A stretch of 64,000 nt of DNA from Nageia nagi (taxonomy: Eukaryota; Pinophyta): NCBI GenBank assembly GCA_050084985.1, contig JBITNC010000001.1, positions 65,534,001 to 65,598,000 on the forward strand, read 5' to 3'. The notes under the pieces are model-generated. The model did no database searches. It was not told the DNA's origin and was given only the letters and a program-made list of their open reading frames with translations. Below are positions 24,832-34,199 of the stretch, in pieces. Position 1 is the stretch's first letter. Each line of letters begins with the position of its first letter. Both the position numbers and the translations under genes were made by a program.

Positions 24832-25200
24832 TAGACCTCCGTGGTAAGTTTGCTCTGCGTGACAAACTTGTTGTACAATTGTTATTATAGAGTGTTGATT
24901 ATTTTATACCTCAGTGGTAAGTTTGCTCTGCGTGAGAAACTTATTGTACAAATTTTGAGCATATAATTTAATATACCTCCGTGGTGAGTTTGCTCTACGT
25001 GAGAAACTCGTTGTACAATTTTTATGCTCTATACCTCCGTGGTGAGTTTGCTCTGCGTGAGAAACTCGTTGTACAATTTTTGAGCATATAATTTAATATA
25101 CCTCCGTGGTAAGTTCGCTCTACGTGACGAACTTGTTGTACATTCTATACCTCCGTGGTGAGTTTGCTCTGCGTGAGAAACTCGTTGTACAATTTTATGC
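24832..25200 (+). repeat. Six hairpin-forming tandem repeats with covarying stems
   Basis: Core unit 'acctccgtggtgagtttgct' then 'ctgcgtgagaaactcgttg' and the palindrome TTGTACAA (partly altered in some copies). Each copy folds around a TGCGT or TACGT loop region. Stem pairs: copy 1 AAGTTTG 24846-24852 with CAAACTT 24863-24869; copy 2 AAGTTT 24919-24924 with AAACTT 24937-24942; copy 3 GAGTTT 24986-24991 with AAACTC 25004-25009; copy 4 GAGTTT 25044-25049 with AAACTC 25062-25067; copy 5 AAGTTCG 25111-25117 with CGAACTT 25128-25134; copy 6 GAGTTT 25160-25165 with AAACTC 25178-25183. Linkers alternate: long ones carry 'gagcatataatttaatata', short ones 'atgctctata'. Confidence 0.92.
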
Positions 25201-25204
25201 TCTA

Positions 25205-25679
25205 TTTTTAAAATCAACACATGTCTATATACAACAGGTGACTATGAGTAATGGCTTGGCATCTCCGTGATGGCTTATAGTGCACCATTGATCAGTTATT
25301 TATAAGATGGCATTATTTAATTCTCTTATTTGAATATATGATGCATCTAACTAATTTTGTTCATGAGTTGCTTGTAGCATGCAGGATCTTCTTTAGAAAT
25401 GCAGGTTACTCACCTTGAGAAAGCAAGCTCATGGAGACTCACATGTCAGCTTAAAGTTGATCGACTACTATGTACAGTGAAACCAGTTGTGGTTAATGAT
25501 TGTATTGTAAACCATTTTTTTCAAATGGTAATGTAGTGAGTCTCATACTAGTTCTCAAAAAGATTCTCAAAAATATGTAAAAGTTCTCATCTCCACTTGT
25601 ATCTCTATGGAGGAGAACTCTCTCTTACTCTCTCTCTTCTCTCTTCTACGCTCTAACCCAATATTGCATTAAGGGGGAG
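25205..25679 (+). mobile_element. 3' untranslated region and polypurine tract of the young element
   Basis: 25205-25510 is homologous to 32865-33185 of the family A copia ('cttatagtgcaccattgatc', 'atgcatctaactaa', 'gttacttacct' type blocks). It is followed by a CT-rich stretch ('ctctctcttactctctc' near 25620) and the polypurine tract AAGGGGGAG at 25671-25679, the plus-strand primer, directly before the LTR. Confidence 0.8.
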
Positions 25680-26177
25680 TGTTAGAATTTGTAATGAAAT
25701 ATTGTAAATATCTATACTCCTTGTAAATTCAATTAATCACTTAAGGGTATGTAGATACCTTAAGAGATTAATAGAATTCTTTAATGTATAGACTTTGACT
25801 TTACCAAAGTGGGTAGTTGGTTGGTTGAAGTTTGGTGAAACATTTAATGTAACCCTAACCTTACCCTTGGGTTAAAGGAAGGTTAGGGAGGTGCTCTCAA
25901 CCTATAAATAGAGGGCCTCTCCTCATGTAAACATATCTAAGTTTTGAGTAAGATTACTCTACTTGGTTGTGTAGGAGAGAGCTAGAGAATAGTTGTAAGA
26001 GAGACATAGATTTGAGAATAAGAGAGCTAGTTGTGGATGTACTCCCAAGGAGGGAGGAACCACATTATATTGGTGTCATATTGTGTGAATGATGTTCTTA
26101 GAATTATAGATGTGTTATCTTGAGTTTCCTAGTCTAAGGTCCTAGAGGATTTGTTTAGTTATAGTTCAAATCCTTCA
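25680..26177 (+). mobile_element. 3' LTR of the young element
   Basis: 498 bases, apparently identical to the 5' LTR. TATAAATA at 25903-25910. Right flank TCATG (26178-26182) is the target duplication. Confidence 0.93.
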
Positions 26178-26182
26178 TCATG

Positions 26183-26997
26183 AAGGTCATTATGAATTCT
26201 TGGTCATGCCCTTTGGCCTTACTAATGCACCTTCCACTTTTCAAAGTTTAATGAATTCTATTTTCAAACCCTTCCTTAGAATATTTGTGCTAGTATTCTT
26301 TGATGATATACTAATCTATAGCAAGTTTTGTAAAGATCATGTTCAACATGTTGACAGGGTGCTCAAACTATTGGAGGCACAACAATTGTATGCAAAACCA
26401 TCCAAATGTTTCTTTGGGGTACATGAGGTAGAATATTTGGGTCATATCATGTCTCATGAGGATGTTAAGCGAGACCCTAACAAAATTAAAGCCATCAAGG
26501 AATGGAGACTTCCCACAACCTTAAGGCACCTTAGAATATTTTTGGGGTTGACGAGGTATTATCGCAAGTTTGTTAAGAATTATGGGCGAATTATTGCACC
26601 TCTAACAACATTACTAAAGAAATATGCATTTTCTTAGACTCTAGAAGCAACTAAGGCCTTTGAATATCTTAAAGAAGCAATATGCAAAGCTCCTGTATTA
26701 GCTACACCAGACTTCACAAAAACTTTTATTATGGAATGTGATGCCTCAAGAAATGGCATTGGTGCTATTTTAATGCAAAATGGAAGACCCATTGCCTTTG
26801 AGAGTCATCCAATAAAGGGAAAAAACTTAAACAAACCTATTTATGAGAAGGAAATGATGGCAATACTACATGCCTTGAAGAAATGGCATCCCTATCTAAT
26901 GGGAAGACACTTTAATGTCAAAATAGATCATGATAGTCTTAAATACTTCTTAGAATAAAGACTATCTTTAGAAGAGCAACAAAAATGGGTCACAAAG
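26183..26997 (+). pseudogene. Chromovirus reverse transcriptase C-terminal part and RNase H (decayed)
   Basis: It resumes at '[19 protein letters not shown]', in frame with the part before the insertion. The catalytic FFDD motif is intact ('[13 protein letters not shown]', about 26290-26325), then 'HVEYLGHI'-type and '[10 protein letters not shown]' motifs. RNase H begins with 'MECDASRNGIGAIL' (26731); the YEKEM Glu is kept, and 'IDHDSLKYFLE' stands where TDH(K/R)SLKY is usual. Stops at 26635 (TAG, Trp expected) and 26956 (TAA, Gln expected). Confidence 0.92.
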
Positions 26998-28562
26998 ATG
27001 TTAGGTTATGACTTTGAAATCATTTATAAAAAAGGGAAGCAAAATGTTGTGGCTGATGCACTCTCAAGAAAGGATGAGCATGTTGAGGCATTGATATGCA
27101 CAATTTCAATTCTCCAACCTGAGTGGATAACTGAAGCAAGGGATGAATGGAGGAATGATGAGGAGGTGTGGACACTCATTCAGAAGCTACAGCAAGATCC
27201 TAGTGTGTCTGATACATTCAATTGGAAAAATGATTCTCTATGGTACAAGGATCGCTTATATTTATGTAAGAACTCCCAACTCAAACAAAAGGTTCTTTTG
27301 GAATTACACACCTCTCCTCTAGGAGGGCACTTAGGAGTTTTAAAAACTTATCACAAAGTCAAGAAGAAATTTTTTTGGGATGGCCTTAAATCTGATATCC
27401 AAAAGTTTGTGGCAGAATGTTTGGTTTTCCAACAAAATAAAGTTGAGACAATCAAGACCTCAGGTCTTTTGCAACCATTACCCATTCCAAGTCAGCATTG
27501 GGAGGAAGTCTCAATGGATTTTATCATAGGTCTACCCAAGTCTGAAGGAAATAGTGTCATCATAGTGGTTATTGATAGACTTACCAAGCACTATCCCATC
27601 CCTTCAAAGCTAGTATAGTCACTACTGCATTCATGGAGACAGATCAAAAATTACATGGAAACCCAAAGATTATTGTAAGTGACAGAGATCCCATTTTCAC
27701 TAGGAATTTTTGGACAAAATTATTTTCTTATCTTGGTACTCAATTGGCTCATAGCTCATCTTATCATCCTTAATTTGATGGGAAAACTGAGATAGTGAAC
27801 AAATGTTTGGAAGGATATCTTTGTTGCTTTGTATCTGATAAACAAACATAATGGGTCAAGTGGTTATCTTTGGTAGAATGGTGGTATAACACTTCCTTCC
27901 ATACCATAGCAAAAATAACGCCATTTATGGTGCTTTATGGATATCATCCACCATCCATCACATCATATCTAAGAGACAAATCAAAGGTTCAAGCATTGGA
28001 AGATCACATAGAGCATCAACAACAAGTTCTCCAACTCTTAAAGGATAACCTAACCTTAGCATAGAATCGAATGAAACAATAAGAAGATCAACATCGTAGT
28101 GAAAGAAGTTTTGAAGTGGGTGATTGGGTGTTTTTATAGCTACAACCATATAAACAAATGTCCCTCAAGCAATCTAAGAAGGATAACAAACTATCTCCCA
28201 AGTACTATGGGCCTTATAAGGTGTTGCAAAAGATTGGTAGTATGGCATACAAATTGGAGCTTCCAACTTCTTCATGAGTACACCCAATTTTTCATGTTTC
28301 ATGCTTAAAGAAGGTTATCGGTGATAAGATCCTAGTTTAAACTACACTTCTAGAACTTGATGAGGAAGGGAAAATTATATTGGAGCCAAAAGTAATCACT
28401 GAATCAAGAATTCGTAAGCTAAGAAATCGATCAATTTCAAAGTATATCATTAAGTGGAAGAACCTACCTGCTGAAGATTCCACATGGAAGATGAGAATTT
28501 TCTACAGAAGCATCCAGAACTACTCAAACATTGAGGATAACATTTTTTTAGAAGGAGAGGGG
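26998..28562 (+). pseudogene. Chromovirus integrase with chromodomain (decayed)
   Basis: 'GYDFEIIYKKGKQNVVADAL' ends RNase H. The integrase zinc finger 'HTSPLGGHLGVLKTYH...CLVF' has lost its last Cys (CxxF). The core has 'SMDFIIGLPKS' with the first Asp, 'VSDRDPIF' with the second, and a Glu in 'GKTEIVNKCL'. A frameshift lies near 27600. Stops at 27771, 27849, 28062, 28080, 28137, 28275 and 28338 mostly replace Gln or Arg. The C-terminus (about 28376-28500) is a chromodomain: 'ILEPKVITESRIRKL', 'KYIIKWKNLPAEDSTWK'. Chromodomains direct integration to heterochromatin, which fits insertion into another repeat. Confidence 0.9.
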
Positions 28563-28882
28563 CATGTTAGGTCCCTATACTACTCATGTAGCCCATATAT
28601 TGTTATTATGTATCCCATAGAAGCCCATTATGGTTATTGTTATTCCCTTTCATTATTATTGTTATGTCGGCTAGTGTCCTTTAATTGTAGTGGCAACCCT
28701 TGGTCTCCTATATATACTAAGGAGGTATTATCATTTGGATTGTCTATTATTGTGTAATTTATGTAATGTAAAGGAGGTTGCCCCCTTGAAGTGGCTTATT
28801 ATTATTGATTTTATCTCTTATTCAAAGCGTTGAGCTCTTTCTCTTATGATTTTATGCTATTTTGGGAACTTGGTTCATAACA
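28551..28882 (+). mobile_element. Polypurine tract and 3' LTR of the chromovirus
   Basis: Purine tract 'gaaggagagggg' at 28551-28562, then the 318-base LTR from 28565. It ends CATAACA at 28882, followed by the target duplication CCTCT (28883-28887). Confidence 0.9.
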
Positions 28883-28887
28883 CCTCT

Positions 28888-30909
28888 CTCTCTCATCATT
28901 CATGCTAAGCCACATGCCTCCTCTTAGTGGCATGTTATCCTCCCTTATAACCAAAACTCATGATCAACCTTGCAAGTTGTCTTATTCTGTGAGGCCTTCA
29001 TGGTTGACCTCACTCTTAGCTCCTCTCAACCACTCATTTGTTTTTCAAAAAGAGAGGTGTCATTTTTTTAACCTTTAACTTTTCTTTTGGAACACTCATT
29101 TTTTTTAAATATCCATTAATGCCTTATCCCTCTAAGTAAGTAAAAGATCTATGGATATTCATATGTATTCTTCTTCTTTAATGGATGTCATTTTTTTTTA
29201 CTTAGAGTGAAGTAAGGGCAAACTCTAAACTTTAAATATCTTACAAGTAGATAAGTAATCTTCTTTTCAACATTCAATGCTTTAGTTAATAAATCATTAC
29301 TTGAGAAATAGAGGATCATTACTTGTCTAGTTGCTTTTTTTAGTACCCCTTAAAAGTAAGTTTTTTTTAGATATTTTGTTAAGCAAAAATGGAGGAAAAT
29401 ATACATTGGTAAGTATGGTAATTTTTTAGGCAAAATGTTTAAGGTATAAACTTGGCATTTCTCAAGTTACTAAGCATATGATTTTTTTTTGCCTTAAGAT
29501 CAACTTTAAGTAAAAAGGGGGAATTTGTAATTTGTATGAATTTTTTTTATTTGCTTAAAGTTTAAAACATGAAGCTTACTTAATTATTAGAGCTTAAAAT
29601 GCTTAGTACTTAAGTTTTATGTAAAATGATGCATGCTTTCTACTTATTTTTAAGTTAAAAAGTGCATATCTTTTATCACTTATTTTTACTTAACTTTTAA
29701 ATGATGCATGATTAAGATTAGTACTTATGCTTATTACTTAAAAATTTTAAATTAATGATACATACTTAGTACGTAACTTTTAAATGATTCATGCTTAAGA
29801 TTAGTACTTATGCTTATTACTTAAAAATTTTAAGTTAATAAATGCATGTTTAGTACGTAATTTTTAAGTTAATGTTGCATGCTTAGGACTTAATTCCTTA
29901 ATTTAAAAGATGCATGTTGAGTATTTATCCTTCATGCAAAGATAATTTATGCAAATTTTTAGAATTAATACATGCTTATGCTTACGTATTTCTTATTTTT
30001 TTGCAAAATTAACTTATGCAAAATTAAGATTAATATAAAAATGTCATTTAGGGGTTAGTAAACAAAACCCATTGGACACTTAGGTTTCAAATTATTGAAT
30101 GGATGATGCTTTAGTTATGCTTTTTTATTTCATATTTTTCACATTGGTTTATTTGCTTATGCAAATAAAAATATAAATATTGAAATGAGCAACCCCCTAA
30201 TATGAACACATTTACACGTACATTCCACAACATGACTTGTTTGGAGAGCCATGAGGTGAGGAAAAATGGATTGGATCCTTAAAGTTTGACAATCCAAGTG
30301 GTGAAAAATTTGTACTTCTCAATTACATTTAAATTTTCTATTGGTTTGAACATAACTCTATTAGGTGGATACATAAGTGTGTAATGATACCACATATCTG
30401 CATGTCCATTCAGGCATTATCCTAATAACTTAAGAGGACAACTTAAAACATAATCAAGATTAATAACATAGCCAATACAATAAATATTAAAACCTTATAA
30501 AATAGCTAGTACTTCTCCCTATAAGAGTATATTGCTATCCAAAGGGAACTGGTTGAGGATTGGTAGGATTTGAGCTCCTCTTGTGTGGGCATCCAGTTGA
30601 AAGCCTAATTTTAGAAAAGAAAACAAACCTCAACAATGTCACTCTACATCTATAGTTCTTGAGATGAAAAATGTATTTGGGTACATAGATTATTATTTGA
30701 ATTGTAAAACATTTGCACTTGTGAATCAAATTAAATATGTATTTAGTATTAAATGTAACATGTATTATTTGCTAGGTTAAACTTAACATTTAATATTATT
30801 TATTGAAATCACATCCTTATTATTTCACATTCTTGTGTAGAAAATAGAAGAATCCTTTTTACCCAAACACATTCTTCATGGTTCTAGCTATAAAATTTGA
30901 AAATGTCGA
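28888..30909 (+). mobile_element. Copia leader, second part
   Basis: It continues the C+T-rich leader, then becomes AT-rich with recurrent 'tacttaa' and 'gcatgctta' words. An 83-base unit is tandemly duplicated (about 29692-29774 and 29775-29858, 'aacttttaaatgatgcatg' start). 30240-30909 is homologous to 59540-60285 of another family A copy ('gtgataccacat', 'cctaataac', 'ttaccc' blocks up to the gag start). No reading frame; 29513-29524 is a short G run. Confidence 0.65.
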
Positions 30910-31776
30910 ATGAAAATTGAATTACAGGTAAGAAAGCTTTGGCAAATAATGAATGAGAACCTTGTACCTCTTAGAGATGAGAAGGCATTTGAAGTATACA
31001 ACACAAAGAATGAGTTGTCAACCTCTATGATTTACCATGTAGTTTTAGATGATATGCTCCTAATAATTTTCTCTTCAACCTTGATAAAGGAAGCATGGGA
31101 TAAGCTTAAATAAATCTATCTTGGTTCAAACTTTTCAAGAAGGTTTACCATTCTCCAAAAGGTGCTTCAATCTCATCAAGAGGAAGATAAAAATATGGCT
31201 ATCTACTTGAAAAAAATCATTGACCTAAGGATCCAACTTGTTGCTTGTGGGCGTAATTGGATCAATGATGAGTTCATGGTCTTCATCATTATTCAAAACT
31301 TTTTTCCAAAGTTTGAAAACTTTGTAATGGTTATGAAAATAAGGTTTGATGATGAAGAACAAGTCTTCTCCTTTGAGAACCTTTTAAGGCACCTTTTGAA
31401 GCATAAGAAAACCCTTAACAATAAGGTATTGATTTCTTCTTCTAAAGATAATAATGTTGCTCTTGAACTAATCAAAACTCTTTTCAAGAAGAAGTTCAAC
31501 CATCAAAATAAATTTTATTTTTTTTCTTTCAAAAGTTTTGAAAAGAGAGGCAATGGCTACAATAGTAGCAAGAACAATAGAAATAATAACCTTAGTAGCA
31601 ACAACAATTACAACAATAACCACTTTAGAAAAAGAGATAGAAAAGGCAAAGCAAACAATCCATATCTTAAAAAGTTTTTGATGGTAATTGTAACTATTAT
31701 GGCATCTAAGGTCACAAAGAAGTTGATTGCTATAAAAAGAAAAGAGAGGAAAATAATAAAGGCAATGAAAATTTAA
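30910..31776 (+). pseudogene. Family A copia gag (decayed)
   Basis: Gag of the plant copia UBN2 type: 'VRKLWQIMNENL', 'TSTLIKEAWDKLK', 'KVLQSHQEEDKNMAIYLKKI' and 'FENLLRHLLKHKKTL', ending in an Asn/Lys-rich tail. The usual C-terminal zinc knuckle is no longer readable. A TAA at 31111-31113 separates the first 67 residues from the rest. The protein formed the particle. The same protein is encoded at 52300-53045 on the other strand. Confidence 0.8.
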
Positions 31777-31820
31777 ATAACTATAAAGAAAAGAAGAATA
31801 TCCATGTTAGTTTTCCTACA

Positions 31821-32102
31821 ATGCTCTACTCTATGTTTCGCTCTTTTTCATTTGAATGCATTATTGATTCTAGTTGCACTAATCACCTATGCTTTGAAAA
31901 AGTAAAGTTTGAGAACTTTTACAAGTATAAAAAAGATGTGATTGTGATAGGTGATAAATTCACCCTAAAAGTTGAAAGAATTGGGAATATGTTCATTCAC
32001 AAAAAGGTTCTTAAAAATATTCCTAAGTTAAGGATGAACCTTCTCTCCATGATCCAAGTTGCTAGAAAAAGGTACTTTTTTGAGTTCAACTCTCAATCCT
32101 AG
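31821..32102 (+). pseudogene. Family A copia protease (decayed)
   Basis: 'CIIDSSCTNHLCFEK' is the copia protease active site, usually D-S-G-C/A-[ST]-x-H; the Gly is Ser here. Next come 'VIGDKFTLKVERIGNM' and 'LRMNLLSMIQVARKRYFFEF', the typical C-terminal part. It matches 52078-52281 plus 51950-52070 on the minus strand. Confidence 0.8.
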
Positions 32103-32221
32103 TGCAATAATAAAAGACTTACCACTTTGTTTAAAGAATCTATGAAAGATAACCTCTTCATTATGGATCAAGTTCTATTAAATATGTGTCTTGCTTCTAG
32201 TGTGTGTTCTAAAAGAAATCT

Positions 32222-32815
32222 TTAGCACCATCATTTAGGGCACCTTAACCACAAGATTATTCAAGTCATGAAAGACCAAGAACTTATAGAAGGTTTACCT
32301 TCAATTTCTCTTATGGTTGGTCTATGCAAAAAATGCATTCTTAGTAAGATGCATGGATAAAAGTTTGAAAAAGATAAGGTAACAAGAGAATCTCAACCTC
32401 TTCAACTTGTGCATTCAGACTAAGTCACTTGAAGGAGCATCTTAGATCTTGATCTTCATTGATGACTTTAGTAGGATTACCTTTGGGTATCTACTTGAGC
32501 ATAAAGACCAAACCTTTGAGAGTTTTAAGGTATTTAAATACTTTATTTAGAATCAAACTAACCTTAAAATTAAAATGGTGAGATCAAATAATGAAAGAGA
32601 ATATAATAGCAATGAGTTCAATAACTATTGTGCTAAGTAGGAAATCAAGAGGCAGTTTACAATTCCATACACTCTTTAATAGAACAGTGTTGCTGAAAGA
32701 AAAAATAAAATAATAATGGAGATGGTTAAATGCATGTTGGGTTATTTTCTTAAATTTTTATAGGGTGAAGTTATGAGCACTGCTATTTATACCTTGAATA
32801 GATGTCTTTTGGCAC
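32222..32815 (+). pseudogene. Family A copia integrase fragment; RT and RNase H absent
   Basis: 'HHLGHLNHKIIQVM' and 'GLCKKCILSKMHG' form the HHCC zinc finger. After several stops the core reads 'SVAERKNKIIMEMVKCMLGY' with the catalytic Glu kept. At about 32820 the coding sequence stops and 3' non-coding sequence begins near 32865, so RT and RNase H are deleted. The element could only have moved with help, if at all. Confidence 0.8.
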
Positions 32816-32864
32816 TATTTAGTTAACCATATGTGAGGAACTCATATGTGCATGCTCTATTTTG

Positions 32865-33663
32865 TAATGATAATCAACACATATTTTATATACAGCAAGT
32901 GACTATAAGTTTTTTGGCATAGCATCTTCATGATGACTTATAGTGCACCATTGATCAGTTCATGATGGCATTTGGTTGATTCATCTATACTTGTTGATAT
33001 GAATATAATGCATCTAACTGATCTTGTTATTTGAGTTGCTTATGACTTGTAAATTCTTTTAGAATTGCAAGTTACTTACCTCAGGTATGCAAGCTCTTGG
33101 AGACTTTTCATGACTTCTAGTTGAATGACTACTTCATGTACATTGAAATTGATTATGGTTAATAATTAAAATTGATTGTAGTTAATGTATTATTGTAAAG
33201 GTTTGTATTAAATTTTCTATGTAAGTTCACTAATACATAAGAGTATCATTTGATACCTTAAGTATTTAAGTGAATATGATAATGTAACTTGTCCTACACT
33301 CCATGTCATGAGCATGCCCCTTAGGTAAAAGGATGTGTATGTCATGCTTTTGTACATTAGATAAAAAGGTGATCCAAAGAGGGATTTTGGCCTATAAATA
33401 GAAGGCTCCTTCTTTGTGATTACACACCAGTTGTGGAGTAAAGTTATACTATAAGATAGTGGTTAGAAGAAAAGAGTAGGAGGATTGTAAGAGAGTTGTA
33501 TTTGTGATCAAAGTAAAGATCTAGTTAGTGGATATACTCTTAGTTGGAGGAATCATTTACATATTATATTGGAAGATTACTTTATGAGTTATTTAGATGT
33601 AATTGTGAACTTTCATATGATCTTGGTTGATTAAAAATTATCTTGTTAGTGTTAGTTTCTTCA
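32865..33663 (+). mobile_element. Copia 3' non-coding segment and truncated 3' LTR
   Basis: 32865-33185 is homologous to 25205-25510 of the young nested element. The LTR part starts inside the normal LTR beginning ('attattgtaaagg' at 33189), so its first ~20 bases and the polypurine tract are lost. TATAAATA at 33393-33400. It ends TTCTTCA at 33663. Confidence 0.78.
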
Positions 33664-34199
33664 CTAAAACCTGCTTATTTTCATTGAAAACTATGACATC
33701 ATCTTCCAAAATCGTCGACCACTATTAATATTCTTCAAAAGTAGAACTCTGAATGTGTACAATTTTTGAACATTTGTGCCAACAATTTCTAGAGACTCTA
33801 AGGCAATAAATATAATTCCAAGAACTTTTAAATACATGAATTTTTATGTTTACTAGAGAATATAGCATGATTCGTGAGCACTCTCAACTCTCGATCACTA
33901 AAGAATAAAAGAATATAAAATTGACACAAGTCTTATTGACATAACTCTCAGGTATCCTTATTCACATAATCCTTGGGTACTACTAAAAAAATGACTCTTG
34001 ACATACTAGAAAAAAGAAATGAAAAGAGGGAGAATTTATAATGAAAAAATACGAAATTTTATAACTCATGAAGACTTTAAAAGAATAATATCCTCCTGAT
34101 TATTCTTATATACATAGCTCCCAGGTAGTAAAGAATGAAATAATAAAAAATGAAAAATAATAGAATTACTATAATTTTTTTAGTGTTATTCTAAAGGAA
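33664..34199. other. AT-rich spacer
   Basis: No reading frame or repeat recognised between the copia LTR and the decayed minus-strand frame. Confidence 0.4.

Larger units (their letters stand above)
23034..26177 (+). mobile_element. Young non-autonomous LTR retrotransposon, identical LTRs
   Basis: A 3,144-bp element with 498-bp LTRs at 23034-23531 and 25680-26177. I found no difference between them by eye. The target duplication TCATG is at 23029-23033 and 26178-26182. Primer site at 23534-23546, polypurine tract at 25671-25679. The 2.1 kb interior has no gag or pol. It holds a 36-bp tandem repeat, an AT-rich tandem region, a GC-rich block, a hairpin repeat array and a 3' segment homologous to that of the family A copia (32865-33185). 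The LTR also shares layout with family A ('tataaatagagggcc' near its TATA). It presumably moves with proteins of an autonomous relative. Removing it and one TSD restores the host RT frame exactly (3,149 bases removed). Confidence 0.93.
19955..28882 (+). mobile_element. Ty3-gypsy chromovirus with a nested insertion
   Basis: LTRs at 19955-20271 and 28565-28882 start TGTTAGGTCC and end CATAACA. They differ at about 15 positions plus one indel by eye. The target duplication CCTCT is at 19950-19954 and 28883-28887. Order: gag, protease, RT, RNase H, integrase, chromodomain. The 3,144-bp LTR element 23034-26177 sits in the RT; without it and one TSD copy the element is about 5.8 kb. The frame is broken by at least 14 in-frame stops and two frameshifts, so it is inactive. 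It inserted into the leader of the family A copia. Confidence 0.92.
18085..33663 (+). mobile_element. Family A Ty1-copia retrotransposon, host of the three-level nest
   Basis: Parts in order: 5' LTR 18085-18578, primer site, long leader interrupted at 19954 by the chromovirus, leader continuing at 28888, gag (30910-31776), protease (31821-32102), partial integrase (32222-32815), a 3' non-coding segment (32865-33185), and a 3' LTR truncated at its start (33186-33663). The two LTRs share an ending ('attatcttgttagtgttag' then 'tttcttca') not found in the other family A copies, which pairs them. RT and RNase H are missing, lost by internal deletion at about 32820-32865. The flanks (CCAAG left, CTAAA right) do not form a target duplication, so one end may be rearranged. 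It is the oldest layer of the nest. Confidence 0.75.

Noticed and set aside
24832-25200. CRISPR-like array
   Set aside because: The repeats are direct and palindromic, but linkers are themselves repeated, vary in length and are not unique spacers. The host is a plant retroelement and no cas genes exist.
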